64,000 nucleotides of DNA from Psychromonas sp. B3M02 (GTDB lineage: Bacteria; Pseudomonadota; Gammaproteobacteria; Enterobacterales; Psychromonadaceae), in NCBI RefSeq assembly GCF_003318165.1, contig NZ_QOCB01000097.1, positions 1-64,000 on the forward strand, read 5' to 3'. Positions 40,033-48,688 of this stretch are shown one piece after another. The notes beneath the pieces are model-generated. The model searched no databases. It had not been told where the DNA came from and was given only the letters and a program-made list of their open reading frames with translations. How positions within the stretch are numbered: the stretch's first letter is position 1; each line of letters begins with the position of its first letter. Made by a program: the position numbers and the translations under genes.

Positions 40033-40527
40033 CTAAGCTACTGTAACTTTAGTGATAACAACATCTTCAAGTGGTACATCTTGGTGTACAAAGTGAGAAT
40101 TACCTGTTGCTACCCCTTTGATTTTGTCTACCACGTCTTCACCAGCGACGACGTTAGCAAATACACAGTAACCCCAACCGTCAGTCGTTTCTGATTTAAA
40201 GTCTAGGAATTTATTATCGCCTACATTAATGAAGAATTGAGCTGATGCTGAATGCGGTTCCATAGTACGAGCCATTGCCACTGAGTACTTTACATTTGAT
40301 AGACCGTTGTTTGCTTCATTTTTAATTGGCTTTTGGCTATCTTTTTCTTCCATGTTTGGTGCAAAACCACCACCTTGGATCATAAATCCGTCGATCACAC
40401 GGTGAAAGATTGTGTTATCGTAAAAACCACTTTTTGCGTAATTTAGGAAGTTAGCCACTGTATTTGGTGCCTTTTCTTCATTCATTTCTAAAGTGATATC
40501 GCCGAAGTTTGTGTGTAAAGTAATCAT
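40033..40527 (-). CDS. ppiB: Cytoplasmic peptidyl-prolyl isomerase PpiB (cyclophilin B)
   Basis: A 164-residue cyclophilin that catalyses cis-trans isomerisation of prolyl bonds. [15 protein letters not shown] contains the catalytic Arg region, [13 protein letters not shown] the central motif, and [19 protein letters not shown] the C-terminal signature. No signal peptide, so cytoplasmic. Divergent from cysS across 255 bases. Confidence 0.97.
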   Translation of the reverse strand: MITLHTNFGDITLEMNEEKAPNTVANFLNYAKSGFYDNTIFHRVIDGFMIQGGGFAPNMEEKDSQKPIKNEANNGLSNVKYSVAMARTMEPHSASAQFFINVGDNKFLDFKSETTDGWGYCVFANVVAGEDVVDKIKGVATGNSHFVHQDVPLEDVVITKVTVA

Positions 40528-40782
40528 TGTTAAATCCTATCTATAAAAAGAGCTTCATCATACCTTAAACGTCTTTAAATTAAAAAGACAGGCAACTTGA
40601 GAAACCTAAAAACACTATTTAAATTAGCTGTTTTTTAGCTAATATTTTAATGACTTAGTGCTTAAGCTAATTTATTGACAACAGAAATTCATTAATTACT
40701 TCAATCAACTCAGAGAAAGCGTGAATTTGTCCTTTTGGCAGGTTAGAATAACCTTTTTTACAGTAATCGCATTGGATGGAAA

Positions 40783-42180
40783 ATGTTAAAAATCTATAAC
40801 ACCCTAACTCGAACCAAAGAAGAATTTAAACCCCTTGTTGCTGGCAAAGTGGGTATGTATGTATGTGGTGTTACAATTTACGATTATTGTCATATTGGTC
40901 ATGGTCGTACTTTTGTTGCCTTTGACACTGTCGCACGTTACCTTCGCTTTAGTGGTTATGATTTAAGCTTTATACGTAATATTACCGATGTTGATGATAA
41001 AATTATAAAACGTGCAACTGAAAACGGCGAAACTTGTGATCAGTTAACAGCACGCTTTACCGATGCAATGCATGCGGATTTTGATGCATTAAATATGATT
41101 CGCCCTGATATCGAACCACGTGTTACGGACCACATGCCAGACGTGATTGAAATGGTTGAAAAGCTGATTGTAAAAGGGCATGCCTATGTAGCAGATTCGG
41201 GGGATGTCTTATTTTCAGTGTCCTCATTTCCAGAGTATGGACAGTTGAGCGGACAGAACTTAGAGATGCTGCAAGCAGGCTCTCGTGTTGAAGTAGAAGA
41301 TAGTAAGCATGATCCGTTGGACTTTGTTCTGTGGAAAATGGCAAAAGAAGGGGAGCCTTCATGGGCATCTCCATGGGGCGAAGGACGTCCAGGATGGCAT
41401 ATTGAATGTTCCGCAATGAATCGAAAACATTTAGGTGAAGTCTTTGACATTCATGGAGGCGGCTCAGATCTGAGCTTCCCTCATCATGAGAATGAAATAG
41501 CGCAATCTTGTTGTGCTCACCATGGTCAATACGTTAATACTTGGATGCATTCAGGTATGGTACAAGTTGATAAAGTGAAAATGTCTAAGTCCTTAAATAA
41601 CTTCTTTACTATTAAAGATGTATTAGAGGTATACGACAGTGAGACAGTACGTTATTTCCTGATTTCAGGTCATTACCGCAGTCAATTGAATTATTCTGAA
41701 GATAATTTAAAACAAGCAAGATCAAGTTTAGAGCGTTTATATACTGCAATTCGTGATATTGAATTAGTTGATTTGAATGAATTTGAGCAACAAACGAAAG
41801 ATAGCAAATACTATCAAGCATTCGTTAAAGCGATGGATGATGACTTTAATACACCTGAAGCGCTAGCGGTATTATTCGATTTAACAAAAGAAGTAAATCG
41901 CACCAAAAACAACGATATACAACAGGCTGCTTTTTTAGCAAGTTTGTTAGTTAATTTCGCTAATGTATTAGGTTTATTAGCACAAACACCTGAGCAATTC
42001 TTGCAAGGAAATACAGGTGAAAGTGATGAAACTGCAGAAATTGAAGCACTTATTTTACAGCGTAATACAGCACGAACAAATAAAGACTGGTCAAGTGCTG
42101 ATGATGCACGTGATAAATTAGCCGCGTTAAATGTTGTGTTAGAAGACGGTGCAAACGGGACAACTTGGCGTAAAGTGTAG
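40783..42180 (+). CDS. cysS: Cysteinyl-tRNA synthetase
   Basis: A 465-residue class I aminoacyl-tRNA synthetase. [15 protein letters not shown] carries the HIGH motif and the first zinc Cys, WHIECSAM and [19 protein letters not shown] the remaining zinc ligands, and KMSKSLNNF the KMSKS loop. Same length as E. coli (461). AATGGAAA-type weak ribosome site before the ATG. No T-box, as expected for this group. Confidence 0.98.
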   Translation: MLKIYNTLTRTKEEFKPLVAGKVGMYVCGVTIYDYCHIGHGRTFVAFDTVARYLRFSGYDLSFIRNITDVDDKIIKRATENGETCDQLTARFTDAMHADFDALNMIRPDIEPRVTDHMPDVIEMVEKLIVKGHAYVADSGDVLFSVSSFPEYGQLSGQNLEMLQAGSRVEVEDSKHDPLDFVLWKMAKEGEPSWASPWGEGRPGWHIECSAMNRKHLGEVFDIHGGGSDLSFPHHENEIAQSCCAHHGQYVNTWMHSGMVQVDKVKMSKSLNNFFTIKDVLEVYDSETVRYFLISGHYRSQLNYSEDNLKQARSSLERLYTAIRDIELVDLNEFEQQTKDSKYYQAFVKAMDDDFNTPEALAVLFDLTKEVNRTKNNDIQQAAFLASLLVNFANVLGLLAQTPEQFLQGNTGESDETAEIEALILQRNTARTNKDWSSADDARDKLAALNVVLEDGANGTTWRKV

Positions 42181-42212
42181 TCAAGTAAGAAAGTAGCTAT
42201 CAGTTAGTTAAT

Positions 42213-42239
42213 AAAGGAGAACTTAGGTTCTCCTTTTTT
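42213..42239 (+). terminator. cysS terminator
   Basis: AAAGGAGAAC / GTTCTCCTTTTTT hairpin with a four-base loop and T-run, 32 bases past the cysS stop. Confidence 0.93.
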
Positions 42240-42292
42240 GTGCTCGATTATTTATTAACAGACGGACGATGGTGAATTCATAGGTAGAGATA

Positions 42293-42475
42293 TTACTTAG
42301 ATATCGATTGAGGGCGTTTCTTTTTAAAGTCTGTTAAGACTATCTCTAACGCGGCTATGGTGGTTTCCAATTCAACATCGGTGTCTTCCAACAGTTGGAT
42401 AAGATCCACTGCTAATTTAATCTCGATAGGGGCGTCAGCCAAAGGGGGAGTAGTTTGGGTAACTTCTTTAGTCAT
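42293..42475 (-). CDS. rsmS: RsmS/YbaM-like small protein (DUF2496)
   Basis: A 60-residue acidic protein. Its core, IEIKLAVDLIQLLED, followed by ALEIVLTDFKKK, aligns with E. coli YbaM (VKLAVDLIVLLEE... ALDIVKRDYEKK). In E. coli ybaM also directly follows priC, which supports the call. YbaM has been named RsmS after a pleiotropic regulator in Pectobacterium; its molecular role is unclear. The ATG overlaps the priC stop by eight bases. Last gene of the dinG operon. Confidence 0.88.
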   Translation of the reverse strand: MTKEVTQTTPPLADAPIEIKLAVDLIQLLEDTDVELETTIAALEIVLTDFKKKRPQSISK

Positions 42476-43031
42476 TATCTAAGGCATCCATTTTAAATTC
42501 TAAGGATTGAGTAAACTCATTACATTTTTGGTAACGTTCTTTTAACACACCAGCACGACTTCTATGAATCTCTTTATGTGCTAGCGGTGCGGCTTCGTAT
42601 AAAGTATTTTCTTCATCAATCATGGTCAAGAGTCTTTTTTCATACTGGTATTGACGTTGTAACTGTTGGTACACTTTTTCCTGTTGTGTTGAATAGCGTT
42701 TATATAACCCTTCTGCTTTACCTGCGTCCAATTGATTAACAATATTAAGTAAGGCCGAAAATTGATTAACAAACTGCTCACACTCATAATTGATGATAGT
42801 GTCACCCATATTATGACTGATCACATAGCGTAAATGGGCAAGGGTGTTATTTAATTGTTCACTATAACCGCTTAAGGTTAAACTACTTTGTTGGAATAGG
42901 TGTACTTCAAAGCGAAACGATTTATTTTCCGTCAGTGTTATTTTACTATCCCATGCTTGGCAGCGTAAATGTAAAGCTTTGACTTGTTCCTCAAGCGCGG
43001 TTAAATGTTTTAAATCGACGGACTGAACCAT
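42468..43031 (-). CDS. priC: Primosomal replication protein PriC
   Basis: A 187-residue, helical, charged protein. PriC restarts stalled replication forks by loading DnaB onto SSB-coated DNA without PriA. Family features: FEVHLFQ near residue 43 (E. coli FDRHLFQ), a central Gln-rich helix (QQEKVYQQLQRQYQYEKRLL, E. coli HQDFERRLREM) and a closing HKEIHRSRAGVL block. It overlaps the end of the TSUP gene by 22 bases and the start of rsmS by eight. Confidence 0.88.
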   Translation of the reverse strand: MVQSVDLKHLTALEEQVKALHLRCQAWDSKITLTENKSFRFEVHLFQQSSLTLSGYSEQLNNTLAHLRYVISHNMGDTIINYECEQFVNQFSALLNIVNQLDAGKAEGLYKRYSTQQEKVYQQLQRQYQYEKRLLTMIDEENTLYEAAPLAHKEIHRSRAGVLKERYQKCNEFTQSLEFKMDALDND

Positions 43032-43798
43032 GCATTGTATCCTAGGTTAACTGCCATGATTAAGACAATAATTATAAATAATGGACGAATAAATTTAGCA
43101 CCAAAGTAGATAGCTGAATGTGCACCAATAAAGGCGCCAAGCATCAAACACGCGCCCATGGTTAAGCCGATAAACCAATTAACCTGGCCAAAGTAGATAA
43201 AGGTCAGTAATGAGACAAAGTTACTGGTAAAGTTCATCGCCTTTGCTATGCCGCTAGAAAGCAGAATGTTTAAACGGTATAGGTGCATATTTGAGATCAC
43301 CCAAAAAGCACCGGTTCCTGGCCCAGAAACTCCGTCATAAAAACCTAAAATAAAACCTTGAATACGCTGAGTTAACCTGTGTTTGGTGGTTTTCTCAGGT
43401 AATGTTGCGTTATCAATCTCTTTGACGCGGCTTAACAAAGTATAAATTGCGGCGATTAAAATCACCACAGGTAAAAACTTATTAAGAAAGCTAGTAGAGA
43501 TGTAATTAACCACAATGGTGCCACTTAATGCTCCGATTAAGGTACTGTAAAAACAGTGCTTCCAAAAGACGGGATCAAATAGCTTTTTACGAAAATAGGT
43601 AAAAGCAGCGGTACCTGAAGCAAAGCTGGCAGACAGCTTATTAGTGCCTAAGGTGAGGTGAGGGGGCAGACCAACACTCAATAGCGTTGGCACGGTTAAC
43701 ATGCCGCCGCCGCCGACAACGGCGTCGATAAATCCAGCCAGTAATCCAACAAAGGCGAGTAACATCCAACTGTGTGGGTCTAAAACAAACTCTGTCAT
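43010..43798 (-). CDS. TSUP (TauE/SafE) family membrane transporter
   Basis: A 262-residue membrane protein with about eight hydrophobic segments in two repeats; GFIDAVVGGGGMLTVPTLL and the second-half GFYDGVSGPGTGAFWVI are the TSUP repeat motifs, and this layout is close to E. coli YfcA. The family exports or imports small sulfur compounds or organic anions; the substrate is unknown here. Its ATG directly abuts the dinG stop (TAGATG) and its end overlaps priC, an unusual place for a transporter inside a replication-restart operon. Confidence 0.9.
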   Translation of the reverse strand: MTEFVLDPHSWMLLAFVGLLAGFIDAVVGGGGMLTVPTLLSVGLPPHLTLGTNKLSASFASGTAAFTYFRKKLFDPVFWKHCFYSTLIGALSGTIVVNYISTSFLNKFLPVVILIAAIYTLLSRVKEIDNATLPEKTTKHRLTQRIQGFILGFYDGVSGPGTGAFWVISNMHLYRLNILLSSGIAKAMNFTSNFVSLLTFIYFGQVNWFIGLTMGACLMLGAFIGAHSAIYFGAKFIRPLFIIIVLIMAVNLGYNAWFSPSI

Positions 43799-45856
43799 CT
43801 ATTTCTCTATCTTTAAAGCAAAGGGAGGAAGGGAATCGATCAGACTTTTACCATAACGCTTAGTGATCACACGTTTATCTAATAAAGTAATTTTACCTGT
43901 ATCAGTTTCTTTTCGAATTAAACGACCACAGGATTGAATCAATTTTTTACTCGCCTCTGGAATAGTAATTTGCATAAATGGATTACCACCTTTAGAGGTT
44001 ATCCATTCTGCATGAGCTTCTTCTACTGGAGAGTCAGGTACAGCAAAAGGGAGTTTAGTAATAATAAGGTTAGTGAGGTAATGCCCGGGTAGATCTAAAC
44101 CTTCAGCTAAACTACCTGTACCAAATAAAATACTGGTTAAACCTTGATCGCAATTCTGTTTATGCATTGCAATCATCTTAGTTCGTGACGTTTCACCTTG
44201 TACCAATAAAGATTTAGGAAATTTGCGACGTAGTTTATCGGCCACTAAATTCATCTGCCAATAGGAGGCAAACAACACTAAGTTACCCTCTTTTTGTTCA
44301 ATACGCTGAGTAATATTCTCAATTAACTCATTATCAAAACCTGATTCCGTTGGATCTTTTGCCATCGCTGCAACATGTAATTCAATATTCGGATAATCAA
44401 AGGGGGATTTTAAACGTAAATACTGCGTGCCATCATTTTGGGTTAAACCTGCTTGGCGCATAAAATAATCAAAACTATTCAAGGAAGTTAGTGTTGCTGA
44501 ACACAAGATCACCCCTGCAGCCTGCGACCACAACATATATTCCAATAAACCACCGACTTCTAAAGGATTTGCACACAAAGTATAAGCTTCATTTTCATTG
44601 TTTATCCAAGCCGCTATTGGTGCTTGGTGTGAGCTGCGCTCTTTTAATAGCATTTTCCACAGGTCAGAAAGTGCCTCTAAGCGCTGTATATAAAAGCCTG
44701 TCTCTACTAATAACGGCTCTGCATCACTGAGTTTAATATTGTCATCCTTTAACTCTTCAGAGGTGATGTTAGATAGTTTATTAACAGCGCTTAAACATTT
44801 TTTAGTCTCTTCTTTTAAACTAATGAGAGAGTTAACAATGCCTTGTGGCACCTCCCCCATGCTAAAGCGGTATTGATTGGATTTATTGTAATTGGGTGGA
44901 TTATTTCTAAAGTAGAGCTCAATATCATTTAAATCTTTGACCATCTCATTGGCACTTTCCAGCATGTTAATACCTGGTGTGATGGTCGTTTGGCGATGTA
45001 CCACACGATTTACATGAGTACTAACTTGTTTAATCTTTTTAAGCCACTCTTGACTGGTTTTTATATTCACATTGGCGCTAGAGAAGTCACGTGCAATTTT
45101 TGGCAAGTGATGTGCTTCATCTAATACATAAAAGGAGGCATCTGGCTCAGGTAATATGACACCGCCACCTAACTCTAAATCAGCTAATAGCAAAGCATGA
45201 TTGACCACAATCACATCTGCTTTATTGATATTGTCTCGGGCACGGTGAAAAGGGCATTGACGGTGATTCGACAAGGCTTTTTTACAACTATGTTTATCGG
45301 AGACAATCTGCTGCCAAACACGTCGTGGAATAGGTTTAGGCCAACTATCTTGATCGCCATCCCATTTACCATCTAAATAAGCATTTTTAAGTCGATCTAA
45401 TAACTCGCGATCACCCACTTGTGGTTTTTCAGTGAATAATTGTGTTTGTTCTGGATTATCAGTCTGTTGGTTAAGTAATTTATGCTCACAACAATAACGC
45501 TGCCGACCTTTGGCAAGCGTAAAAGTAAATTTATAGTCGCTATGACGGAGAAAGAAGGGCAGATCTTTAGTGATTAATTGCTCTTGTAGTGTCACTGTTG
45601 CCGTTGAGATAATCAGTTTTTTATTAGCGCGCAATGCCACTGGTAACCCCGCTAAAATATAAGCGAGAGACTTACCAATGCCTGTACCTGCTTCAGCCAC
45701 CAAAATACGACGAGATTTATCATAATTGCCTGCTAATACTTTTGCTATTTCTGCCACTAAATAGTTTTGTGCTTTACGCGCTTTAAATTGCGGCAAAGCT
45801 TGGGTGATGAGTTCGTAATTATTACGAATTTCTTTTTTTAGTGAGTCTGAAAGCAT
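43799..45856 (-). CDS. dinG: ATP-dependent DNA helicase DinG
   Basis: A 685-residue XPD-like 5'-3' helicase with an iron-sulfur cluster, acting on R-loops, D-loops and G-quadruplexes. Walker A EAGTGIGKSLAY; four candidate cluster Cys in RQRYCCEHK, SDKHSCKKA and HRQCPFH; motif II VLDEAHHL; motif VI QSCGRLIRKETDTG. Length compares with E. coli DinG (716). In E. coli dinG is LexA-regulated, but I see no LexA box in the 60 bases upstream. First gene of dinG-TSUP-priC-rsmS, all overlapping or abutting. Confidence 0.94.
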   Translation of the reverse strand: MLSDSLKKEIRNNYELITQALPQFKARKAQNYLVAEIAKVLAGNYDKSRRILVAEAGTGIGKSLAYILAGLPVALRANKKLIISTATVTLQEQLITKDLPFFLRHSDYKFTFTLAKGRQRYCCEHKLLNQQTDNPEQTQLFTEKPQVGDRELLDRLKNAYLDGKWDGDQDSWPKPIPRRVWQQIVSDKHSCKKALSNHRQCPFHRARDNINKADVIVVNHALLLADLELGGGVILPEPDASFYVLDEAHHLPKIARDFSSANVNIKTSQEWLKKIKQVSTHVNRVVHRQTTITPGINMLESANEMVKDLNDIELYFRNNPPNYNKSNQYRFSMGEVPQGIVNSLISLKEETKKCLSAVNKLSNITSEELKDDNIKLSDAEPLLVETGFYIQRLEALSDLWKMLLKERSSHQAPIAAWINNENEAYTLCANPLEVGGLLEYMLWSQAAGVILCSATLTSLNSFDYFMRQAGLTQNDGTQYLRLKSPFDYPNIELHVAAMAKDPTESGFDNELIENITQRIEQKEGNLVLFASYWQMNLVADKLRRKFPKSLLVQGETSRTKMIAMHKQNCDQGLTSILFGTGSLAEGLDLPGHYLTNLIITKLPFAVPDSPVEEAHAEWITSKGGNPFMQITIPEASKKLIQSCGRLIRKETDTGKITLLDKRVITKRYGKSLIDSLPPFALKIEK

Positions 45857-45912
45857 AGCTATTATTATTGTATCTCATGTTGTGGTTCAGAAAGTGGGGT
45901 GGCATTAAACGC

Positions 45913-45951
45913 AAAAAACCTTTACTTGGTAGTGTACCAAAATAAAGGTTT
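45913..45951 (-). terminator. Terminator of the NarQ/NarP-like operon
   Basis: On the minus strand AAACCTTTA-TTTTGGTA / TACCAA-G-TAAAGGTTTTTT: a long stem with a three-base loop and a T6 run, about 100 bases past the response-regulator stop and just before dinG. Confidence 0.88.
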
Positions 45952-45961
45952 ACTATCTGCG

Positions 45962-45992
45962 ACAATATCGCTATATGATATGACGATATTGT
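45962..45992. repeat. Inverted repeat ACAATATCG / CGATATTGT
   Basis: Nine-base perfect arms separated by 13 AT-rich bases. It sits between the response-regulator stop and the terminator above. It could be a 3' UTR stem or an operator; nothing in the sequence decides. Confidence 0.45.
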
Positions 45993-46049
45993 TTGATATT
46001 GAAGGAGTTGTAACGGTTAATTAGTTACTTAAAACAACTTAAAAGCCAG

Positions 46050-46685
46050 CTATTTAGGCTGTTCTAAAAACAATACCGCTGCTTCAACACGGGATTTAAT
46101 TTCAAGCTTTTTCAACAAGCTTTTAACGTGCACTTTTACAGTACCTTCAGAGATATTAAGGTTATCTGAAATCTCTTTATTACTTAAGCCTTTTGAAATT
46201 TCACCCATAATTTGATTTTCACGACGCGTTAATGTCGAGATCTTCTCTCTGATGTTATTTTCTTGGTCTAAGCAATCTAAGTATTCCGTTAACTCTTCGC
46301 TTACTACTAATTTACCCTGTTGGATACGGTGTAAATTTTCTAATAAAATCTCTGGGTCAGTATCTTTTAAAAGATAACCATCTGCACCTTGGTTAATTAA
46401 TGAAATAACATCCTGTTTAGCATCGGATACCGTTAAAATAACGATTTTGCTGCTAATGCCGTCATTGCGAAGTGCTTTTAGAGTTTCTAAGCCAGACACG
46501 GCTTTCATGTTTAAATCTAGCAGTACCATATCTGGGTGTTGCTTTTTAACCATGCTCACAGCTTCAATGCCGTTGGTTGCTTCATCTATTACCACAAAAT
46601 TGGGGTCAATACTGAGTAGTTGTGTAACGCCTTTACGCATTAGCGGGTGGTCATCAACAACAATAACGGTAGATACATTGTTCAT
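46050..46685 (-). CDS. narP: NarL/NarP-family response regulator
   Basis: A 211-residue regulator. The receiver domain (about 5-120) has the acidic pair Asp11-Asp12, phospho-acceptor Asp57 in VLLDLNM and Lys in YLLKDTD; the LuxR-type HTH is LTRRENQIMGEISKGLSNKEISDNLNISEGTVKVHVKSLLKKL. Closest in recall to NarP. It probably controls anaerobic respiration genes in response to the adjacent kinase. The ATG at 46685 has AAGGA upstream; the frame extends 12 codons earlier without a site. It follows the kinase gene by 105 bases. Confidence 0.85.
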   Translation of the reverse strand: MNNVSTVIVVDDHPLMRKGVTQLLSIDPNFVVIDEATNGIEAVSMVKKQHPDMVLLDLNMKAVSGLETLKALRNDGISSKIVILTVSDAKQDVISLINQGADGYLLKDTDPEILLENLHRIQQGKLVVSEELTEYLDCLDQENNIREKISTLTRRENQIMGEISKGLSNKEISDNLNISEGTVKVHVKSLLKKLEIKSRVEAAVLFLEQPK

Positions 46686-46790
46686 TTGCGATTCCTTTAT
46701 CGAGTCATAGTTAAAATACAATAATCGAAAACAATATAATGTAAATTAAAAATAGTTAAAAAAATGAAATATAAGTGATTTTTGTGAAAA

Positions 46791-48479
46791 TTAGATTTCA
46801 AATATGAGTTTAATTTCAGTGCCTAGCGGTAAATTTTTAATCTCAAGCTTAGCATTTAGCTCAGCTGCACGCTGATTCATAATTTCAATGCCGTAGTGAT
46901 TATCTTTGCCAGGCTTTTCTTTAATGCCAATGCCATCATCGATAATACTTATGATAACTTTTTGATCTATAATGACACAGTTTACAATAATATTGCTACA
47001 GTTTGCATGTTTCATTGCATTAACCATAGCTTCACGAATAATTTGCAATAGATGTATATGCTGATTTGCATGAGTTTGAAAGTTTGATTCAAAGTCACCT
47101 AATTGAATTTTAGCCGTGGTTTGTTTCTGTAGTTGCGAAATCATCACTAATACTGCTTCTTTAAAGTCCGATTCACTGATGTTTAACCGAAAGGTTGAGA
47201 GCAGTGAGCGCAGTTGCACATAGGCATCACCGACCGCTTCTTTAATATTACTGACAGATTCTTTAACGTCATTTTTTTCACTATCAGCATCAATTTGTCT
47301 ATTTAACACGGCACATTGAATTTTCAAGAATGATAATGCTTGTGCAATAGAGTCATGTAATTCACGAGCAATCACACCACGCTCGTCCATTAGCAATAAT
47401 TTCTGCTCTTGTAAGCTGTACTCTTCTTGATATAAAGCACGTGCGAGCAAGCTGCTAAAGCTCACTATGATAGAAGTGTTCTCAGACATAGGTGTGGCTT
47501 GAATATAATTTAAATATCCAAAAGGTTCCCCGTTAATCATGATCGGGATACGTTTATTACTTCTACTATCTCTTGTCGCACAGCCATAATCACTGTCTAT
47601 TTCCACGCCATTAACCAACTCTAAACATAACTTACTTAAATTAGTTTGTGTCGCGAGGGCATTTAAGGCTTCGATAATGATCGGGTGAGTTAACTTCACT
47701 GTACTTAGGGTTTGTGAAATCGTAAATAAGAATTGGATACTTTCATTGGCTGTTTCTAATTCGGTTTTTTTATCGAATACTTTCTTTTGCATGGCAGTAA
47801 TTAATGATTCCAACTCTTCTGACATGCTTTTTAAACCTGTTGATAAAAAACCAACTTCGTTATTACTCTCAATAAAATCCACATTAAAGTGGTGATTAGA
47901 GATAGAGTAAACGTTTTCTTCGAGCCTATTAAGTGGTCTAACAATACAGTGTCGGCAGTAAAACAGCAGAAATAGAGCACTCAGTGCAACAAAGGTAAAC
48001 ATTATAATCTGTGAAACAAAGATAACTGAAGACTCTTTATCAATTAATGTGCGATATTGGTTAATGGTATATTCAATACTGCTGACCAGTTGCTTGAGTT
48101 TTAAGGTTAGTGCTTGGTCGGATAATTGATCGAGTTGTTGTTGAATCGCTATTAACTCAAACCTTAATTCTATATTCGCCTCATGTATCTGATTAACATC
48201 AAAAAATTTATTTTGTAATAGTTGATTAGCCACTAATGGAGAATATTCGGTAGCGGTAAGTTGAATCTGTTGTCGATCAAGTTGATTGGGATTAATAAAA
48301 CTATCAGCTTCATGTCGAAGTGCTGTTAAACTTTTGATAGCATCATGATTACTACTTTGGCTTTGCGTCGTTGTCATAAAAATGAAAACGTGTGTACCTG
48401 ATAGTATTAAAATCAGTAAAGCGATTGTCGAAATCACTTTTGTTATAGAAAGTGAGTGTAATAGTAGATTAATCTTCAT
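46791..48479 (-). CDS. narQ: NarX/NarQ-like sensor histidine kinase
   Basis: A 562-residue kinase with helices at about 13-35 and 152-175, a periplasmic four-helix-type sensor between them, a HAMP domain (176-230), a GAF-like region (about 245-350) and a HisKA_3/HATPase core with His375 in ARELHDSIAQALSFLKIQ, almost identical to NarX (ARELHDSIAQSLSCMKMQ). The ATP-binding part has REAMVNAMKHA and DDGIGI. The region matching the nitrate-binding P-box (about 44-62, HDAIKSLTALRHEADSF) departs from the usual SLRMQSYR-type core, so nitrate sensing is not assured. Divergent from the moaA cluster. Confidence 0.85.
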   Translation of the reverse strand: MKINLLLHSLSITKVISTIALLILILSGTHVFIFMTTTQSQSSNHDAIKSLTALRHEADSFINPNQLDRQQIQLTATEYSPLVANQLLQNKFFDVNQIHEANIELRFELIAIQQQLDQLSDQALTLKLKQLVSSIEYTINQYRTLIDKESSVIFVSQIIMFTFVALSALFLLFYCRHCIVRPLNRLEENVYSISNHHFNVDFIESNNEVGFLSTGLKSMSEELESLITAMQKKVFDKKTELETANESIQFLFTISQTLSTVKLTHPIIIEALNALATQTNLSKLCLELVNGVEIDSDYGCATRDSRSNKRIPIMINGEPFGYLNYIQATPMSENTSIIVSFSSLLARALYQEEYSLQEQKLLLMDERGVIARELHDSIAQALSFLKIQCAVLNRQIDADSEKNDVKESVSNIKEAVGDAYVQLRSLLSTFRLNISESDFKEAVLVMISQLQKQTTAKIQLGDFESNFQTHANQHIHLLQIIREAMVNAMKHANCSNIIVNCVIIDQKVIISIIDDGIGIKEKPGKDNHYGIEIMNQRAAELNAKLEIKNLPLGTEIKLIFEI

Positions 48480-48604
48480 AGATAGTTAAGAATAAAAGGT
48501 TACCAGTTGATTGAAAGACCCGAGTAGGGAATGGATGTCATTTATATATAATTTAGCTCCGAGCTTTTATCACTAAGTTTAACATGTTTTTTGTGAAATA
48601 TGTG

Positions 48605-48682
48605 ATACTAGCCGCTTAACTAAGTGTTTGGTTAAGAAGGGTAAACTTAGAAATGGGTTTGCCTCCCGTGTTTGGAAAGGAA
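48605..48682 (+). ncRNA. Moco-type riboswitch upstream of moaA (compact form)
   Basis: The 3' part GCCTCCCGTGTTTGGAAAGG at 48661-48680 matches the conserved core of the E. coli moaA Moco RNA (GCCTCCCGTATCTGGAAAGG). It is preceded by GGTAAAC-ttagaaatgg-GTTTGCC (the conserved hairpin with a GAAATG loop) and by a CTTAAC/GTTAAG hairpin, with CTAGCC at the 5' side able to pair with TTTGG. The whole is about 75 bases, some 50 shorter than the E. coli RNA, and one arm seems to be missing. GGAAAGG also provides the moaA ribosome-binding site, so ligand binding could control translation. Confidence 0.82.
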
Positions 48683-48688
48683 CTGACC

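Noticed and set aside
43544-43557. LexA-like palindrome ACTGTAAAAACAGT inside the TSUP gene
   Set aside because: The spacing between CTGT and ACAG is four bases, while LexA boxes need eight; it also lies within a coding region.
48507-48520. FNR half-site TTGATTGAAAGACC upstream of moaA
   Set aside because: The second half (AGACC) matches the consensus at only two of five positions.
48653-48688. Longer moaA start at 48653
   Set aside because: The added codons overlap the conserved riboswitch core, and the MoaA family starts at the ATG at 48689.
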